Positions 9,158 to 18,830 of a stretch of DNA of 29,061 nucleotides are shown in pieces. Each line of letters begins with the position of its first letter. The stretch's first letter is position 1. The translations under genes were made by a program, and so were the position numbers. The notes beneath the pieces were generated by a model, which saw nothing but the letters and a program-made list of their open reading frames with translations, was not told the DNA's origin and did not search any database. The stretch comes from Flavobacteriaceae bacterium (lineage in GTDB: Bacteria > Bacteroidota > Bacteroidia > Flavobacteriales > Flavobacteriaceae), in the NCBI GenBank assembly GCA_013003145.1, contig JABDLH010000071.1, positions 1 to 29,061 of the forward strand, given 5' to 3'.

Positions 9158-9448
9158 ATGAGTGTATTGATTAAGCCAATTATAACGGAAAAAATGACTG
9201 CTGAAGGCGAGTTGAACAACCGCTACGGTTTTGTTGTGAATCCCGGGGCAAACAAAATACAGATCAAGGACGCCGTGGAGGCAGCCTATGGTGTATCAGT
9301 GACCAAGGTCAGAACTATGAACTACGGTCCTCAGCGCAAAACGCGTTTCACCAAGACAGGTGTACAACACGGAAAGACCAATGCCTACAAGAAGGCTATT
9401 GTAGATGTTGAGGAAGGTGATGTTATTGATTTTTACAGTAATCTATAA
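9158..9448 (+). CDS. rplW: 50S ribosomal protein L23 (uL23)
   Basis: L23 lies at the tunnel exit and docks trigger factor and SRP. The 96-residue product starts MSVLIKPIITEKMTAEGE, the typical L23 opening (I-P-x-x-T-E-K). It has the VNPGANKIQIKDAVEAAYGV segment and the NYGPQRKTRF loop. It follows L4 by 4 bases and precedes L2 by 9, as in nearly all bacterial S10 operons. It is of ordinary length with no extension. Confidence 0.98.
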   Translation: MSVLIKPIITEKMTAEGELNNRYGFVVNPGANKIQIKDAVEAAYGVSVTKVRTMNYGPQRKTRFTKTGVQHGKTNAYKKAIVDVEEGDVIDFYSNL

Positions 9449-9457
9449 AGACACGAA

Positions 9458-10282
9458 ATGTCAGTTAGAAAATTAAAACCGATCACTCCGGGACAGCGTT
9501 TCAAGATAGTTAATGGCTTTGATGCCATTACTACCGACAAACCGGAGAAAAGCTTGTTAGCGCCCCTGAAGAAATCAGGAGGTAGGAACAGCAAGGGAAA
9601 GATGACCATGCGCCACAGAGGTGGTGGTCACAAGAGGAGATACCGTGTTATTGATTTTAAAAGGGATAAGCAAGGAGTTGCTGCCGAGGTAAAATCAATA
9701 CAGTACGATCCAAACCGATCTGCATTTATTGCTCTTGTAGAGTATACAGACGGGGAAAAGCGATATGTGATTGCGCAGAACGGCCTTGAGGTCGGGCAGC
9801 AGGTCACCGCCGGATCCGGTTCTGCTCCGGAAATCGGAAATGCACTTCCGTTAAGTGATATACCACTGGGAACGATCATTTCCTGTATCGAGTTACGTCC
9901 CGGTCAGGGAGCGGTTATGGCTCGAAGTGCCGGAACGTTCGCGCAGCTTATGGCTCGTGACGGAAAGTTTGTAACTATTAAGTTACCATCCGGGGAGACC
10001 AGGTTGATTCTTGCGAATTGTCTTGCGACTATCGGGGCTGTATCTAACTCTGATCACCAGTTGATCGTATCCGGTAAAGCGGGTAGAAGTCGCTGGTTGG
10101 GTAGGAGACCAAGAACAAGGCCGGTAGCGATGAACCCAGTAGATCACCCGATGGGTGGTGGGGAAGGTAGAGCTTCCGGAGGTCATCCAAGATCCAGAAA
10201 CGGAATTCCTGCTAAAGGATTCAGGACCCGTTCCAGGACCAAGAATACCAACAGATATATCATAGAACGTAGAAAGAAATAA
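9458..10282 (+). CDS. rplB: 50S ribosomal protein L2 (uL2)
   Basis: L2 is among the most conserved 50S proteins and is needed for subunit association and peptidyl transfer. The 274-residue product has the RNA-binding OB and SH3-like domains, with [20 protein letters not shown] early and the C-terminal [20 protein letters not shown]. The histidine of GGHPRS matches the essential His229 of E. coli L2. It ends with the basic tail [12 protein letters not shown]. It lies in standard order between L23 and S19 (gaps of 9 and 12 bases). Confidence 0.98.
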   Translation: MSVRKLKPITPGQRFKIVNGFDAITTDKPEKSLLAPLKKSGGRNSKGKMTMRHRGGGHKRRYRVIDFKRDKQGVAAEVKSIQYDPNRSAFIALVEYTDGEKRYVIAQNGLEVGQQVTAGSGSAPEIGNALPLSDIPLGTIISCIELRPGQGAVMARSAGTFAQLMARDGKFVTIKLPSGETRLILANCLATIGAVSNSDHQLIVSGKAGRSRWLGRRPRTRPVAMNPVDHPMGGGEGRASGGHPRSRNGIPAKGFRTRSRTKNTNRYIIERRKK

Positions 10283-10294
10283 AAAGAATTAGAA

Positions 10295-10573
10295 ATGGCA
10301 CGTTCACTAAAAAAAGGACCTTACGTTCATTACAGCCTGGAGAATAAAGTCCAGAAAAACGTGGAAAGCGGAAAGAAGACCGTCATCAAGACCTGGTCAA
10401 GAGCTTCCATGATCACACCGGACTTTGTTGGTCAGACGATCGCGGTCCACAACGGACGACAGTTTGTTCCCGTGTATGTAACAGAGAACATGGTAGGGCA
10501 CAAGTTAGGGGAGTTCTCTCCAACACGCTCTTTCAGGGGTCACGCTGGAGCTAAAAACAAAGGAAAAAAGTAA
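10295..10573 (+). CDS. rpsS: 30S ribosomal protein S19 (uS19)
   Basis: S19 binds with S13 in the 30S head near the A-site tRNA. The 92-residue product starts [16 protein letters not shown] and carries the family core [24 protein letters not shown] (as [16 protein letters not shown], then IAVHNG), [17 protein letters not shown] and a C-terminal [18 protein letters not shown]. It follows L2 by 12 bases and precedes L22 by 3. Confidence 0.98.
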   Translation: MARSLKKGPYVHYSLENKVQKNVESGKKTVIKTWSRASMITPDFVGQTIAVHNGRQFVPVYVTENMVGHKLGEFSPTRSFRGHAGAKNKGKK

Positions 10574-10576
10574 GCT

Positions 10577-10984
10577 ATGGGAGTTCGAAAAAGACAAATG
10601 GCCGAAAGAATTAAGGCAGAAAAGCAGGAGCTTGCGTTTGCAAAACTGAACAATTGCCCTACATCGCCAAGGAAGATGCGTTTAGTCGCAGACCTGGTAC
10701 GAGGTAAGGAAGTAGAGAAAGCCCTGGCTATCTTGAGATTCAGTCCTAAGGAAGCTTCCAAGAGAGTAGAAAAACTGTTGCTTTCTGCTATCGCTAACTG
10801 GCAGGCAAAGAACGAAGATGCGAACATCGAAGATGCGGAGTTGATCGTTAAGGAAATTAAAGTAGACAGTGGGCGTATGCTGAAACGTTTGCGACCTGCT
10901 CCACAGGGTAGGGCTCACAGAATAAGAAAGCGTTCCAACCACGTAACACTGGTTTTGGGATCTAACAATAATACACAAGCTTAG
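10577..10984 (+). CDS. rplV: 50S ribosomal protein L22 (uL22)
   Basis: L22 has a globular surface domain and a long beta-hairpin that lines the exit tunnel; changes in the hairpin tip are a known route to macrolide resistance. The 135-residue product has the conserved [19 protein letters not shown] helix region. The hairpin is the [19 protein letters not shown] stretch near the C-terminus and appears intact. An N-terminal extension of about 25 residues before the core ([18 protein letters not shown]) is longer than in E. coli. It lies 3 bases after S19 and 1 base before S3. Confidence 0.97.
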   Translation: MGVRKRQMAERIKAEKQELAFAKLNNCPTSPRKMRLVADLVRGKEVEKALAILRFSPKEASKRVEKLLLSAIANWQAKNEDANIEDAELIVKEIKVDSGRMLKRLRPAPQGRAHRIRKRSNHVTLVLGSNNNTQA

Positions 10985-10985
10985 T

Positions 10986-11702
10986 ATGGGACAGAAAACT
11001 AATCCGATAGGAAATCGTCTTGGGATTATCAGAGGCTGGGAGTCTAACTGGTACGGAGGAAATGATTATGGAGACAAACTGGCCGAAGACGACAAGATAA
11101 GGAAGTACGTGCATGCACGTCTGGCAAAAGCCAGTGTATCCAGGGTAATTATAGAACGTACCCTGAAACTTATCACTGTCACCATTACCACTGCGCGTCC
11201 TGGTATCATCATCGGGAAAGGCGGACAAGAGGTAGATAAGCTGAAAGAAGAGTTAAAGAAGATCACTGATAAGGAGGTACAGATCAATATTTTCGAGATC
11301 AAGAGACCGGAAGTTGACGCTAATTTAGTCGCTGCCAGTGTTGCTCGCCAGATCGAGAACAGGATCTCTTACCGACGTGCTATCAAGATGGCGATCGCTG
11401 CGGCCATGAGAATGAATGCAGAGGGCATCAAGATACAGATCTCCGGCCGTTTAAACGGTGCAGAGATGGCGCGTTCCGAATCATATAAAGACGGGCGTAT
11501 TCCGTTGTCTACTTTCAGAGCCGACATCGACTATGCTTTGCACGAAGCGCACACTACTTACGGTAGGCTTGGTATCAAAGTATGGATCATGAAAGGTGAA
11601 GTATACGGCAAGAGAGAATTGTCACCCCTGGTTGGAATGTCAAATAAAGGCCAAGGTGGGAAAGGAAAACAGGATGGCGCTAAAAAACGTCGCAGAAAGT
11701 AA
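10986..11702 (+). CDS. rpsC: 30S ribosomal protein S3 (uS3)
   Basis: S3 is at the mRNA entry channel and helps unwind mRNA. The 238-residue product starts [14 protein letters not shown]. It has a KH type-2 domain with the GxxG loop in [13 protein letters not shown], and the C-terminal domain with [14 protein letters not shown] and [10 protein letters not shown]. After [11 protein letters not shown] it ends with a glycine/lysine-rich tail ([15 protein letters not shown]). It follows L22 by one base. Confidence 0.98.
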   Translation: MGQKTNPIGNRLGIIRGWESNWYGGNDYGDKLAEDDKIRKYVHARLAKASVSRVIIERTLKLITVTITTARPGIIIGKGGQEVDKLKEELKKITDKEVQINIFEIKRPEVDANLVAASVARQIENRISYRRAIKMAIAAAMRMNAEGIKIQISGRLNGAEMARSESYKDGRIPLSTFRADIDYALHEAHTTYGRLGIKVWIMKGEVYGKRELSPLVGMSNKGQGGKGKQDGAKKRRRK

Positions 11703-11721
11703 TTTAAAGAAGCAGTAAGAA

Positions 11722-12144
11722 ATGTTACAGCCAAAAAGAACTAAGTTTCGTAAAGCGCAGAAAGGCCGGATGAAAGGAAATGCCGGAAGAGGGCATCAGC
11801 TGTCTAACGGTATGTTCGGTATCAAATCTATGGATACCAGCTTTGTGACCTCGAGGCAGATAGAGGCTGCCCGTATCGCCGCAACGCGATATATGAAAAG
11901 ACAGGGTCAGTTATGGATCAAGATCTTCCCGGACAAGCCTATCACCAAAAAGCCTTTGGAAGTACGTATGGGTAAAGGTAAAGGTGCGCCGGAATATTTT
12001 GTAGCTACGGTAAAGCCAGGAAGGATCTTATTTGAGGTTGCCGGAGTACCAATGGACGTTGCAAAGGAAGCATTGCGACTTGCTGCACAGAAATTACCCG
12101 TGAGAACAAAGTTTGTAGTGGCTAGGGATTACGAGGCCGCATAA
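11722..12144 (+). CDS. rplP: 50S ribosomal protein L16 (uL16)
   Basis: L16 stabilises A-site tRNA on the 50S subunit and is assembled late. The 140-residue product starts [19 protein letters not shown]. It has the [20 protein letters not shown] segment (residues in the 30s to 50s), [19 protein letters not shown] and the [10 protein letters not shown] core. The arginine of EVRMGKGKG is in the position hydroxylated in E. coli L16. It lies between S3 (19 bases) and L29 (18 bases). Confidence 0.98.
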   Translation: MLQPKRTKFRKAQKGRMKGNAGRGHQLSNGMFGIKSMDTSFVTSRQIEAARIAATRYMKRQGQLWIKIFPDKPITKKPLEVRMGKGKGAPEYFVATVKPGRILFEVAGVPMDVAKEALRLAAQKLPVRTKFVVARDYEAA

Positions 12145-12162
12145 TTTATACTGAGAATGACC

Positions 12163-12354
12163 ATGAAACAATCAGAGATAAAAGAATTATCGGTAGAGGA
12201 ACTGAGGGATAAGATGGCCGAGTTTAAGAAGCAATATGCCGAAATGAAAGTGGCCCATTCCGTAACCCCGCTGGAAAACCCGCTCCAATTAAGAGGAGCG
12301 CGAAGAACTGTAGCCCGATTGGCAACTGAATTAACTAAAAGGGAAAACCAATAA
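12163..12354 (+). CDS. rpmC: 50S ribosomal protein L29 (uL29)
   Basis: L29 is a small two-helix protein near the tunnel exit beside L23. I take the second of two close in-frame ATGs (12163; the other is 12157), giving 63 residues starting [14 protein letters not shown], which is the normal start in related proteins. The 12157 start would only add MT. The core has [20 protein letters not shown] with [14 protein letters not shown] at the end, the usual family finish. The gap to S17 is 13 bases. Confidence 0.95.
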   Translation: MKQSEIKELSVEELRDKMAEFKKQYAEMKVAHSVTPLENPLQLRGARRTVARLATELTKRENQ

Positions 12355-12367
12355 TTGGTTCTGCTTT

Positions 12368-12625
12368 ATGGAAAAAAGAAATTTAAGAAAAGAGAGAGTA
12401 GGCGTTGTAACCAGCAACAGAATGGAGAAATCAATTGTGGTTTCAGAAGTTAAGCGGGTTAAGCATCCTATGTACGGTAAATTCGTACTGCGAACAAAAA
12501 AATATGTTGCACACGATGAGACCAACGACTGCAATATTGGTGATACTGTTAAGATCATGGAGACACGTCCATTGAGTAAGACCAAATGTTGGAGACTGGT
12601 TGAAATCCTAGAAAGAGCCAAATAA
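12368..12625 (+). CDS. rpsQ: 30S ribosomal protein S17 (uS17)
   Basis: S17 is a primary 16S rRNA-binding OB-fold protein. The 85-residue product starts [20 protein letters not shown]. It has [16 protein letters not shown] and the conserved [26 protein letters not shown] region ([12 protein letters not shown], then [10 protein letters not shown]). It is one of the few genes here with T at -3 of the start (TTTATG). It precedes L14 by one base. Confidence 0.98.
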   Translation: MEKRNLRKERVGVVTSNRMEKSIVVSEVKRVKHPMYGKFVLRTKKYVAHDETNDCNIGDTVKIMETRPLSKTKCWRLVEILERAK

Positions 12626-12626
12626 T

Positions 12627-12995
12627 ATGTTACAGCAAGAATCCAGATTAAAAGTGGCCGACAACACAGGGGCTAAGGAAGTTCTTACTATCCGAGTGCT
12701 AGGTGGAACCAAGAGAAGATATGCTTCTGTTGGAGACAAGATCGTGGTATCGGTAAAAGAAGCTACCCCTAACGGGACCATTAAGAAAGGTGCGGTTTCA
12801 ACAGCCGTAGTAGTTCGCACAAAGAAAGAGGTGCGCAGACCGGACGGATCATATATCCGTTTTGACGACAACGCTTGCGTGTTGTTGAACCCGACAGGGG
12901 AGATGAGGGGAACTCGTGTCTTTGGACCGGTTGCCAGGGAACTTCGCGATAAGCAGTTCATGAAGATTGTCTCACTAGCACCTGAGGTACTGTAA
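12627..12995 (+). CDS. rplN: 50S ribosomal protein L14 (uL14)
   Basis: L14 lies at the subunit interface and is also where the silencing factor RsfS docks. The 122-residue length is universal for bacteria. It starts [19 protein letters not shown], the hallmark L14 opening, and has [15 protein letters not shown], then [28 protein letters not shown] and [13 protein letters not shown]. It is the first gene of the classical spc group and follows S17 with a single base between stop and start. A 71-base gap follows before L24. Confidence 0.98.
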   Translation: MLQQESRLKVADNTGAKEVLTIRVLGGTKRRYASVGDKIVVSVKEATPNGTIKKGAVSTAVVVRTKKEVRRPDGSYIRFDDNACVLLNPTGEMRGTRVFGPVARELRDKQFMKIVSLAPEVL

Positions 12996-13066
12996 ATAAA
13001 TGTGAGGAAACCGGTGATCAGAAACCGGAGGCTTGCAACAGATAACAGATATTAAGCATCAACAAG

Positions 13067-13378
13067 ATGAAATTAAAAATAAAAACAGGGGATACCGTAA
13101 AAGTCACAGCCGGAGACCATAAAGGTTCAGAAGGTAAAGTGGTACAGGTAGACCGTGAGAAGAACAAAGCGATTGTCGAAGGCGTCAATATGGTTTCCAA
13201 GCACGAGAAGCCCAGCGCGAAGAACCCGCAAGGGGGAATCGTAAAGAAAGAGGCGTTTATCCATATTTCTAACCTGGCGTTGGTGGATCCTAAATCAGGA
13301 GACACTACAAGGGTAGGATACGAGGTAAGGGATGGCAAGAAAGTAAGGTTTTCTAAGAAATCCAACGAAGTAATTTAG
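13067..13378 (+). CDS. rplX: 50S ribosomal protein L24 (uL24)
   Basis: L24 is one of the two assembly initiators of the 50S subunit. The 103-residue product has the KOW motif region near the start ([20 protein letters not shown]) followed by [18 protein letters not shown] and the zinc-free C-terminal segment. The gap before it (12996-13066, 71 bases) is longer than its neighbours' gaps. That gap holds a short CCGGT/ACCGG stem and a repeated AAACCGG but nothing decisive. L5 starts 2 bases after its stop. Confidence 0.98.
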   Translation: MKLKIKTGDTVKVTAGDHKGSEGKVVQVDREKNKAIVEGVNMVSKHEKPSAKNPQGGIVKKEAFIHISNLALVDPKSGDTTRVGYEVRDGKKVRFSKKSNEVI

Positions 13379-13380
13379 TT

Positions 13381-13932
13381 ATGGGGTACGTTCCAAGATT
13401 AAAACAAGAGTATAAAGAGCGCGTGATCAAGGCGCTTAAGGAAGAGTTTGGGTACAGCAATGTAATGCAGGTGCCTAAATTGGAGAAGATTGTTGTGAGC
13501 AGGGGAGTTGGTGCTGCTGTGGCTGATAAGAAACTTATCGACCATGCAGTAGACGAACTAACCATGATCACCGGTCAGAAAGCGGTAGCTACCATTTCCA
13601 AGAAAGATGTCGCGGCGTTTAAACTGCGTAAGGGAATGCCTATCGGTGCCAAGGTTACGCTCAGGGGAGAAAAGATGTATGAATTCTTGGATCGTCTGGT
13701 AACTTCTGCACTTCCAAGGGTAAGGGATTTCCAGGGAATCCGCGCTACAGGATTTGACGGAAGGGGGAACTATAACCTCGGGGTGACCGAGCAGATCATT
13801 TTCCCTGAAGTGAATATCGATAAGATTAACCGTATTAACGGAATGGATATCACTTTCGTTACCACCGCGGAAACAGATAAGGAAGCAAAATCATTGTTAA
13901 CCGAATTAGGTTTACCTTTTAAAAAGAACTAG
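13381..13932 (+). CDS. rplE: 50S ribosomal protein L5 (uL5)
   Basis: L5 binds 5S rRNA and touches P-site tRNA at the central protuberance. The 183-residue product starts [16 protein letters not shown]. It has [65 protein letters not shown] and [13 protein letters not shown], the classic L5 series. The ATG follows the L24 stop by 2 bases, and S14 follows after one base. Confidence 0.98.
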   Translation: MGYVPRLKQEYKERVIKALKEEFGYSNVMQVPKLEKIVVSRGVGAAVADKKLIDHAVDELTMITGQKAVATISKKDVAAFKLRKGMPIGAKVTLRGEKMYEFLDRLVTSALPRVRDFQGIRATGFDGRGNYNLGVTEQIIFPEVNIDKINRINGMDITFVTTAETDKEAKSLLTELGLPFKKN

Positions 13933-13933
13933 T

Positions 13934-14203
13934 ATGGCTAAAGAATCAATGAAAGCCCGTGAAAGAAAAAGGGCAAGGACAGTAGCAAAATACGCTGAGA
14001 AGCGCAAGGAGCTGAAGGAAGCGGGAGATTACGAAGCCCTACAGAAATTACCCAGAAATGCCTCCCCGGTACGTATGCACAACCGTTGCAAGCTTACGGG
14101 AAGACCTAAGGGATATATGAGAACGTTTGGTATCTCCAGAGTCATGTTTCGCGAAATGGCGAATAATGGGCTGATTCCAGGGGTTAAAAAAGCAAGTTGG
14201 TAA
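13934..14203 (+). CDS. rpsN: 30S ribosomal protein S14 (uS14), zinc-free form
   Basis: S14 is a 30S head protein. The 89-residue product is the long, zinc-independent form. The CxxC...CxxC knuckle of the short zinc form is absent; only one cysteine, in [14 protein letters not shown], is present. The usual C-terminal block [24 protein letters not shown] is seen as [14 protein letters not shown], then IPGVKKASW. The ATG follows the L5 stop after one base. Confidence 0.98.
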   Translation: MAKESMKARERKRARTVAKYAEKRKELKEAGDYEALQKLPRNASPVRMHNRCKLTGRPKGYMRTFGISRVMFREMANNGLIPGVKKASW

Positions 14204-14221
14204 AAGATAAAAGGGAAGAAC

Positions 14222-14620
14222 ATGTTTACAGATCCTATAGCAGATTATTTAACAAGAGTACGGAACGCCAGTAGGGCGGGCCACAGGGTAGTAGAGATCC
14301 CTGCTTCCAATTTGAAGAAAGAGGTAACCAAGATCCTTTTTGATCAGGGGTATATCCTTAGCTACAAATTTGAAGAGGACAAGGTACAAGGTACCATCAA
14401 AATTGCCTTAAAGTATGACAAGCAGACTAAAGAGCCTGTCATCAAGAAAATACAACGTATCAGTAAGCCTGGTCTGAGAAAGTACGCATCCTCTGATGAG
14501 ATGCCACGAGTATTGAACGGGTTAGGAATAGCCATAGTGTCTACCTCTCACGGGGTAATGACCAGCAAGCGTGCCAAGCAGGAGAAAGTTGGCGGCGAGG
14601 TACTGTGCTATGTTTATTAA
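14222..14620 (+). CDS. rpsH: 30S ribosomal protein S8 (uS8)
   Basis: S8 binds 16S helix 21 and organises the platform. In E. coli it also represses the spc operon by binding an rRNA-like site at the L5 gene. The 132-residue product starts MFTDPIADYLTRVRNA. It has EIPASNLKKEVTKILFDQGY, then SKPGLRKYA and the C-terminal GIAIVSTSHGVMTSKRAK. It lies between S14 (18 bases) and L6 (21 bases). I did not identify an S8 target site near L5. Confidence 0.98.
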   Translation: MFTDPIADYLTRVRNASRAGHRVVEIPASNLKKEVTKILFDQGYILSYKFEEDKVQGTIKIALKYDKQTKEPVIKKIQRISKPGLRKYASSDEMPRVLNGLGIAIVSTSHGVMTSKRAKQEKVGGEVLCYVY

Positions 14621-14641
14621 TGAGAATTAAAGGATAGAAAA

Positions 14642-15184
14642 ATGTCTAGAATAGGGAATAATCCAATCGTAATGCCCGAGGGTACTACAGCAAACATCAC
14701 GGATAACGTGATCACTGTTAAGGGAAAGCTGGGCGAATTAAGCCAGAGCTTTGACGGGGTGACTATCCGGATAGAGGACAACGAGATCATCGTTAACCGT
14801 CCTTCTGATAGTATTGAGCACAAGACTAAGCACGGACTTTACCGCTCCCTTGTTAACAACATGGTACTGGGTGTATCTGAAGGTTGGACAAAGGAATTAG
14901 AATTGGTCGGAGTTGGATACCGTGCCAGTAACCAAGGACAAAAATTGGATCTTGCCTTAGGCTTTTCCCACAATATTGTTCTGGAACTGGCCCCGGAAGT
15001 AAAGATCGAAACCACCTCTGAAAAAGGAAAGAACCCAACGATCAAACTGACGTCTCACGACAAGCAGCTTGTAGGGCAGATCGCCGCTAAAATCCGTTCC
15101 TTCCGTAAGCCAGAGCCTTACAAAGGAAAAGGGATCAAGTTCAAAGGCGAAATTTTAAGAAGAAAAGCAGGTAAATCAGCTTAA
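14642..15184 (+). CDS. rplF: 50S ribosomal protein L6 (uL6)
   Basis: L6 lies near the sarcin-ricin loop and the factor-binding site. The 180-residue product starts MSRIGNNPIVMPEGTT and has two similar alpha/beta domains. The second contains VGVGYRASNQGQKLDLALGFSH and the C-terminal block IRSFRKPEPYKGKGIKF, then ILRRKAGKSA. It lies 21 bases after S8 and 10 bases before L18. Confidence 0.98.
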   Translation: MSRIGNNPIVMPEGTTANITDNVITVKGKLGELSQSFDGVTIRIEDNEIIVNRPSDSIEHKTKHGLYRSLVNNMVLGVSEGWTKELELVGVGYRASNQGQKLDLALGFSHNIVLELAPEVKIETTSEKGKNPTIKLTSHDKQLVGQIAAKIRSFRKPEPYKGKGIKFKGEILRRKAGKSA

Positions 15185-15194
15185 TAACTGAATC

Positions 15195-15548
15195 ATGGGA
15201 TTATCAAAGACCGAGCGTAGAATACGCATCAAAAGAAGAATTAGAAAGGTATCCTTTGGAACCGCTGAGAAGCCTCGTCTGGCTGTTTTCAGGAGTAACA
15301 AGGAGATCTATGCCCAGTTGATAGACGATAACAAGGGGGTAACCCTTGCAGCTGCCTCTTCCAGGGATAAGGAAGTAAAAGCAGATGGGACCAAAATGGA
15401 AGTTGCCAACCAAGTAGGGAAGGTCATCGCTGAGAAGGCGAAGGAAGCCGGGATCGAAATGGTTGCCTTTGACCGTGGAGGTAATTTATATCACGGAAGG
15501 GTTAAATCGTTGGCCGAAGGTGCCAGGGAAGCTGGATTAAAATTTTAA
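15195..15548 (+). CDS. rplR: 50S ribosomal protein L18 (uL18)
   Basis: L18 binds 5S rRNA with L5. The 117-residue product starts [18 protein letters not shown] with the basic RNA-binding N-terminus. It has [26 protein letters not shown] and the C-terminal [19 protein letters not shown], then AREAGLKF, the universal L18 ending. It lies 10 bases after L6 and 8 before S5. Confidence 0.98.
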   Translation: MGLSKTERRIRIKRRIRKVSFGTAEKPRLAVFRSNKEIYAQLIDDNKGVTLAAASSRDKEVKADGTKMEVANQVGKVIAEKAKEAGIEMVAFDRGGNLYHGRVKSLAEGAREAGLKF

Positions 15549-15556
15549 TTAAAGGT

Positions 15557-16081
15557 ATGTACGGGAAATACAAAAATGTAGAAACTGTGAAACCTGGAGG
15601 TCTTGAACTGAAAGATCGCTTGGTGGGAGTACAACGTGTAACAAAGGTAACCAAGGGTGGTAGAGCCTTCGGTTTCTCTGCGATCGTTGTTGTAGGTGAT
15701 GAGAATGGTGTCGTTGGCCACGGTTTAGGAAAATCTAAGGAAGTGGCAACCGCAATTGCTAAGGCAATCGAAGACGCTAAGAAAAACCTGATCAGGATTC
15801 CCCTGAATAAGGGAACACTGCCTCACGAGCAAAAAGGGAAATATGGTGGAGCCAGGGTATATGTCCAGCCTGCATCTCACGGTACCGGGGTTATTGCCGG
15901 TGGAGCCGTACGTGCGGTACTGGAGGCAGTAGGAGTACAGGATGTACTTTCTAAGTCCCAGGGATCTTCTAACCCACACAACGTAGTAAAGGCTACCTTT
16001 GATGCGCTCTTGCAATTAAGAGATGCACAGACCGTAGCACAACAACGAGGTGTCTCTTTAGAAAAAGTATTTAAAGGATAA
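15557..16081 (+). CDS. rpsE: 30S ribosomal protein S5 (uS5)
   Basis: S5 is at the back of the decoding region and the mRNA channel; changes in its N-terminal loop are known to give spectinomycin resistance or ambiguity. The 174-residue product has the double-stranded RNA-binding-like N-terminal domain, with [20 protein letters not shown] and [13 protein letters not shown]. The C-terminal domain has [20 protein letters not shown] and [15 protein letters not shown]. The spectinomycin loop (VTKGGRAFG) looks wild type. It lies between L18 and L30. Confidence 0.98.
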   Translation: MYGKYKNVETVKPGGLELKDRLVGVQRVTKVTKGGRAFGFSAIVVVGDENGVVGHGLGKSKEVATAIAKAIEDAKKNLIRIPLNKGTLPHEQKGKYGGARVYVQPASHGTGVIAGGAVRAVLEAVGVQDVLSKSQGSSNPHNVVKATFDALLQLRDAQTVAQQRGVSLEKVFKG

Positions 16082-16092
16082 GCGAGAATCAA

Positions 16093-16272
16093 ATGGCAAA
16101 GATAAAAGTAACACAGGTGAAGAGTGGGATTAAAAGACCACAGAACCAGAAACGAACTTTGGAAGCCCTGGGCTTGCGAAAAATAGGTCAGGTCGTGGAA
16201 CACGAAGACACGCCCGCGATTCTTGGCATGATCAATAAAGTAAAACACTTGGTTTCCACAGAGGAAGCTTAA
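16093..16272 (+). CDS. rpmD: 50S ribosomal protein L30 (uL30)
   Basis: L30 is a small 50S protein that contacts 5S and 23S rRNA. Translation from the ATG at 16093 gives 59 residues, [20 protein letters not shown] onward, ending STEEA before the TAA at 16270. The motif [20 protein letters not shown] followed by [10 protein letters not shown] is the standard L30 fold sequence. It is 11 bases after S5 and 13 before L15, the usual position in the spc group. Confidence 0.97.
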   Translation: MAKIKVTQVKSGIKRPQNQKRTLEALGLRKIGQVVEHEDTPAILGMINKVKHLVSTEEA

Positions 16273-16285
16273 AAAATACAGTGTG

Positions 16286-16738
16286 ATGAAATTAAGCAAT
16301 TTGAAACCAGCAAAAGGTGCTACTCATAAAGCAGGAAAAATCGTAGGTCGTGGACAAGGTTCAGGAAAAGGCGGTACTGCTACACGTGGTCATAAAGGTG
16401 CCAAATCAAGATCCGGTTATTCTAAGAAGATCGGTTTTGAAGGTGGGCAGATGCCATTACAGCGCCGAGTTCCTAAATTTGGTTTTACCAACATCAACCG
16501 CGTAGAGTACAGGGGAATTAACCTGGCTAGCCTACAGCAATTGGTGGATGAGAAAGCCATAAAGGACACCGTTACCCTGGAAGACCTTATCGCCAACAAC
16601 CTGGCTGGTAAGAACGACCTGGTAAAAATATTAGGAAATGGAGAGCTGAAAGCTCCATTGAAAGTCACTGTTCATAAATTTACAGCTACCGCGAAAAAAG
16701 CTATCGAGGCTGCAGGTGGTGAGGCTATAAATTTATAA
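16286..16738 (+). CDS. rplO: 50S ribosomal protein L15 (uL15)
   Basis: L15 is a 50S assembly protein with a long basic N-terminal tail. I take the ATG at 16286 rather than the GTG directly before it (16283), giving 150 residues starting MKLSNLKPAKGATHKAGK. The glycine/arginine-rich region GRGQGSGKGGTATRGHKGAK is followed by KKIGFEGGQMPLQRRVPKFG, both diagnostic. The C-terminal part has VTVHKFTATAKKAIEAAGG. SecY follows after 11 bases. Confidence 0.97.
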   Translation: MKLSNLKPAKGATHKAGKIVGRGQGSGKGGTATRGHKGAKSRSGYSKKIGFEGGQMPLQRRVPKFGFTNINRVEYRGINLASLQQLVDEKAIKDTVTLEDLIANNLAGKNDLVKILGNGELKAPLKVTVHKFTATAKKAIEAAGGEAINL

Positions 16739-16749
16739 GAAGACAAACT

Positions 16750-18093
16750 ATGAAGAAGTTTTTTGAGATTATATCCAATATCTGGAAGATTGATGAGCTG
16801 AGGGCAAGGATTTTGGTTACTCTGGGGCTCTTATTGGTGTACCGTTTTGGTGCGCAGATAGTTCTTCCGGGTATAGATACCTCACAATTGGCAGAGTTAT
16901 CTTCCAATACTGAGCAAGGTATACTGGGAATTCTGAATGCATTCACAGGAGGCGCCTTTGCCAATGCTTCTGTTTTCGCCTTAGGGATCATGCCCTATAT
17001 TTCGGCATCCATTGTAGTGCAGTTAATGGGAATCGCGGTTCCTTATCTGCAAAAACTGGATAAAGAAGGTGAAAGCGGTAGAAAAACTAAAAACCAGATC
17101 ACCCGATGGCTGACCATCGGAATCTGTATTGTACAGGCCCCGGCATACCTCTATAGCCTTAGTGCGCTAGGAGTGCCGGACAGTGCATTCTTATTGGGGA
17201 AAGGACTTAACTTTATGGTCCCTGCGGTAATCATCCTGGTTACAGGAACCGTATTTGCCATGTGGTTAGGAGAGCGTATTACGGATAAAGGGATCGGGAA
17301 TGGTATTTCCCTCCTGATTATGATCGGTATTATCGCGACCATGCCTCAATCTTTTGTCCAGGAATTTATTTCCAGGACAACAAATAACAACGGGGGACTG
17401 ATGTTCATGTTGATCGAAGTTATTCTTTGGTTCCTGGTTATCCTGGCAAGTGTGTTACTGGTAATGGCTACAAGGCGTATACCGGTACAGTATGCGAGGA
17501 GAACAGCATCCGGAGGGTACGAGAAGAACGTTATCGGTTCCAGGCAGTATATCCCTTTAAAGCTCAATGCTTCCGGGGTAATGCCTATCATCTTTGCCCA
17601 GGCGATCATGTTCGCTCCCGGATTATTGGGACGTACGTTTAACGATACCGCAGTGGGTCAGTGGATGGAGGTACAGTTCCAGGATATATTTGGCCTGGCT
17701 TACAACATCTTGTTCGCCCTGCTGATTATCATATTTACCTACTTCTATACGGCCATCACCGTGCCAACTAATAAGATGGCAGATGACCTGAAGAGAAGTG
17801 GAGGATTTATCCCCGGGATCAGACCCGGTAAAGAGACTGCAAGTTTCCTTGATAAGGTGATGTCTCTGATCACCCTGCCCGGTGCAGTATTCCTGGCATT
17901 ACTCGCCGTATTACCGGCTGTAGTAGTAAAGCTGATGGACATACAACCCGGATGGGCGTTATTTTACGGTGGAACTTCCCTGCTGATCATGGTTGGGGTG
18001 GCAATAGACACTGTACAACAAGTAAACTCGTATTTGCTGAACAGGCATTACGATGGACTAATGAAAACTGGAAAAAACAGAAAAGTAGCATAA
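16750..18093 (+). CDS. secY: Sec translocon channel subunit SecY
   Basis: SecY is the channel of the general secretion translocase in the inner membrane; it works with SecE, SecG, SecA and the ribosome. The 447-residue product has the expected ten hydrophobic segments. The N-terminal segment is around 23-40, followed by the plug region [20 protein letters not shown] and the conserved [14 protein letters not shown]. The large cytosolic loops carry [10 protein letters not shown] and the GIRPGKET motif (part of [18 protein letters not shown]) that contact ribosome and SecA. It lies between L15 and IF-1, with no adk or map gene between, as is normal in Bacteroidota. It would supply the export route for the SusC/SusD proteins encoded at the left end. 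Confidence 0.98.
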   Translation: MKKFFEIISNIWKIDELRARILVTLGLLLVYRFGAQIVLPGIDTSQLAELSSNTEQGILGILNAFTGGAFANASVFALGIMPYISASIVVQLMGIAVPYLQKLDKEGESGRKTKNQITRWLTIGICIVQAPAYLYSLSALGVPDSAFLLGKGLNFMVPAVIILVTGTVFAMWLGERITDKGIGNGISLLIMIGIIATMPQSFVQEFISRTTNNNGGLMFMLIEVILWFLVILASVLLVMATRRIPVQYARRTASGGYEKNVIGSRQYIPLKLNASGVMPIIFAQAIMFAPGLLGRTFNDTAVGQWMEVQFQDIFGLAYNILFALLIIIFTYFYTAITVPTNKMADDLKRSGGFIPGIRPGKETASFLDKVMSLITLPGAVFLALLAVLPAVVVKLMDIQPGWALFYGGTSLLIMVGVAIDTVQQVNSYLLNRHYDGLMKTGKNRKVA

Positions 18094-18097
18094 TAAT

Positions 18098-18313
18098 ATG
18101 GCCAAACAAGCACCCATAGAACAAGACGGCTCTATTATAGAAGCGTTGTCAAATGCCATGTTCCGAGTGGAACTGGAAAATGGACACGTGGTTACGGCTC
18201 ACATTTCCGGGAAGATGCGAATGCATTACATTAAGTTGTTACCCGGTGATAAGGTAAAACTTGAGATGAGTCCGTACGATTTAAGCAAGGCAAGAATTAC
18301 ATATAGATATTAA
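18098..18313 (+). CDS. infA: Translation initiation factor IF-1
   Basis: IF-1 is a single OB-fold that occupies the A-site of the 30S subunit during initiation. The 71-residue product starts [20 protein letters not shown]. It has the conserved [20 protein letters not shown], then [21 protein letters not shown] and KARITYRY. The length and order are typical. It follows SecY by 4 bases, and L36 follows after 12. Confidence 0.98.
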   Translation: MAKQAPIEQDGSIIEALSNAMFRVELENGHVVTAHISGKMRMHYIKLLPGDKVKLEMSPYDLSKARITYRY

Positions 18314-18325
18314 GACTTTAGAACG

Positions 18326-18442
18326 ATGAAAGTAAGAGCATCCATTAAGAAGCGAAGCGCTGAATGCAAGATAGTACGCAGAAAGGGCAGGCTTTACGTG
18401 ATTAACAAAAAGAATCCTAGATTTAAACAAAGACAAGGGTAA
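18326..18442 (+). CDS. rpmJ: 50S ribosomal protein L36 (bL36), zinc-free form
   Basis: L36 is the smallest 50S protein. The 38-residue reading is [20 protein letters not shown] followed by [18 protein letters not shown]. It matches L36 in length and in both ends (MKVRAS... and ...KQRQG). Of the C-C-C-H zinc ligands in the zinc form only one cysteine (position 14) remains; the others are Ser, Asn and Phe. This is therefore the zinc-independent variant. It sits between IF-1 and S13, 2 bases before the latter. Confidence 0.96.
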   Translation: MKVRASIKKRSAECKIVRRKGRLYVINKKNPRFKQRQG

Positions 18443-18444
18443 TT

Positions 18445-18819
18445 ATGGCAAGAATAGCAGGGGTAGATATACCAAAGCAGAAAAGAGGGGTCATCGCCCT
18501 TACCTATATTTTTGGTATCGGTAAAAGCAGGGCTCAGGAAATTCTGGAGAAAGCCGGAGTTGACGAGGACAAGACTGTATCTGATTGGTCTGATGACGAG
18601 ATCGGTAGTGTTCGTGATGCAGTATCTTCTTATAAGATAGAAGGGGAGCTTCGTTCTGAAACACAACTAAACATCAAGCGATTGATGGATATTGGTTGTT
18701 ACCGTGGGATCCGTCACCGTTCTGGACTTCCATTGAGAGGACAACGTACTAAGAATAACTCTAGGACGAGGAAAGGAAAGAGAAAAACGGTTGCTAACAA
18801 GAAGAAAGCAACTAAATAA
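18445..18819 (+). CDS. rpsM: 30S ribosomal protein S13 (uS13)
   Basis: S13 forms intersubunit bridges from the 30S head and contacts P-site tRNA. The 124-residue product starts [20 protein letters not shown] and has [13 protein letters not shown] (helix-two-turns-helix). The C-terminal block is [20 protein letters not shown], then [19 protein letters not shown]. It is the first gene of the alpha group. In E. coli, S4 represses that group at a site overlapping the S13 start; no leader room exists here (2 bases after L36), so S4 control, if present, must act elsewhere. Confidence 0.98.
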   Translation: MARIAGVDIPKQKRGVIALTYIFGIGKSRAQEILEKAGVDEDKTVSDWSDDEIGSVRDAVSSYKIEGELRSETQLNIKRLMDIGCYRGIRHRSGLPLRGQRTKNNSRTRKGKRKTVANKKKATK

Positions 18820-18830
18820 TAAATAGAAGT

